Assembly (NCBI GenBank): GCA_007127575.1
Contig: SKZC01000350.1
Coordinates: 1 to 5,912, forward strand
Origin: Gemmatimonadota bacterium
GTDB lineage: Bacteria; Gemmatimonadota; Gemmatimonadetes; Longimicrobiales; Gaopeijiaceae
Length of the DNA: 5,912 nt
Reading direction: 5' to 3'
This document shows positions 5,846 through 5,912 of this stretch, one piece after another. How positions within the stretch are numbered: the stretch's first letter is position 1; every line of letters starts with the position of its first letter. Both the position numbers and the translations under genes were made by a program. Under the pieces are notes generated by a model. The model was not told where the DNA came from and did no database searches. It worked only from the letters and a program-made list of their open reading frames with translations.

Positions 5846-5912
5846 ATGATCAGACTGCTCTTGGGGGCGGGTGTCGCCATCCTCCTCCTGGGAGGTTGCG
5901 GCGATACGGAAA
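5846..5912 (+). CDS. Start of a lipoprotein, truncated by window edge
   Basis: Only 22 codons are present. ATG at 5846 is preceded by GGAG (5836-5839) with a 6-base spacer. The peptide begins MIRLLLGAGVAILLLGGCGD: a short positive n-region, a hydrophobic core, and the lipobox LGGC with cysteine at residue 18. This is a classic type II signal peptide, so the mature protein would be lipid-anchored in the inner or outer membrane. Gly at +2 and Asp at +3 do not settle which membrane by standard rules. The function cannot be judged from this fragment. It is divergent from the amidase gene. Confidence 0.75.
   Translation, partial: MIRLLLGAGVAILLLGGCGDTE

Noticed and set aside
5500..5880. N-terminal extension of the amidase to a start at 5880
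   Set aside because: The extra residues are low-complexity, would bury the twin-arginine signal in the middle of the protein, and overlap the divergent lipoprotein start. ATG at 5499 places GRRRFIR at the N-terminus.

Overview
This is a GC-rich bacterial window (by eye about two thirds G+C) with tightly spaced genes and frequent non-ATG starts (GTG, TTG). Protein content points to a Gram-negative-type bacterium that exports much of its proteome: a Sec signal peptide, a probable Tat signal, a lipoprotein signal, and a two-domain exported amidohydrolase of a type I associate with Gemmatimonadota, Bacteroidota and similar phyla. Gemmatimonadota is my best guess from overall protein style; no marker gene in the window proves it.

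Layout. (1) Positions 1-2028, minus strand: the first 676 residues of a large exported amidohydrolase with two amidohydrolase-like domains; the C-terminus lies beyond the left edge. (2) 2029-2249: divergent intergenic region with a plausible sigma70-type promoter for the amidohydrolase and a perfect 11-bp inverted repeat at its predicted transcription start. (3) 2250-3491, plus strand: exported protein of unknown function with four cysteines and a Glu/Arg-rich helical segment. (4) 3529-3903, plus strand: single-domain (CheY-like) response regulator, 37 nt downstream and probably co-transcribed. (5) 3910-5499, minus strand: complete amidase-signature hydrolase with a twin-arginine signal and an intact Ser-cisSer-Lys triad, convergent with the regulator across a 6-nt gap. 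(6) 5500-5845: divergent intergenic region holding a G-quadruplex-type G-run cluster and a nested hairpin. (7) 5846 to the right edge, plus strand: the start of a lipoprotein.

How the genes relate. Four of the five genes encode exported proteins. Two are hydrolases of superfamilies that often cut C-N bonds, which loosely suggests periplasmic or extracellular breakdown of amides or peptides, but the sequence shows no substrate or shared regulation. The response regulator has no kinase partner here. I found no mobile element, CRISPR array, tRNA, rRNA, defence cassette or biosynthetic cluster. The least explained items are the unknown exported protein paired with the orphan receiver and the inverted repeat in front of the amidohydrolase.
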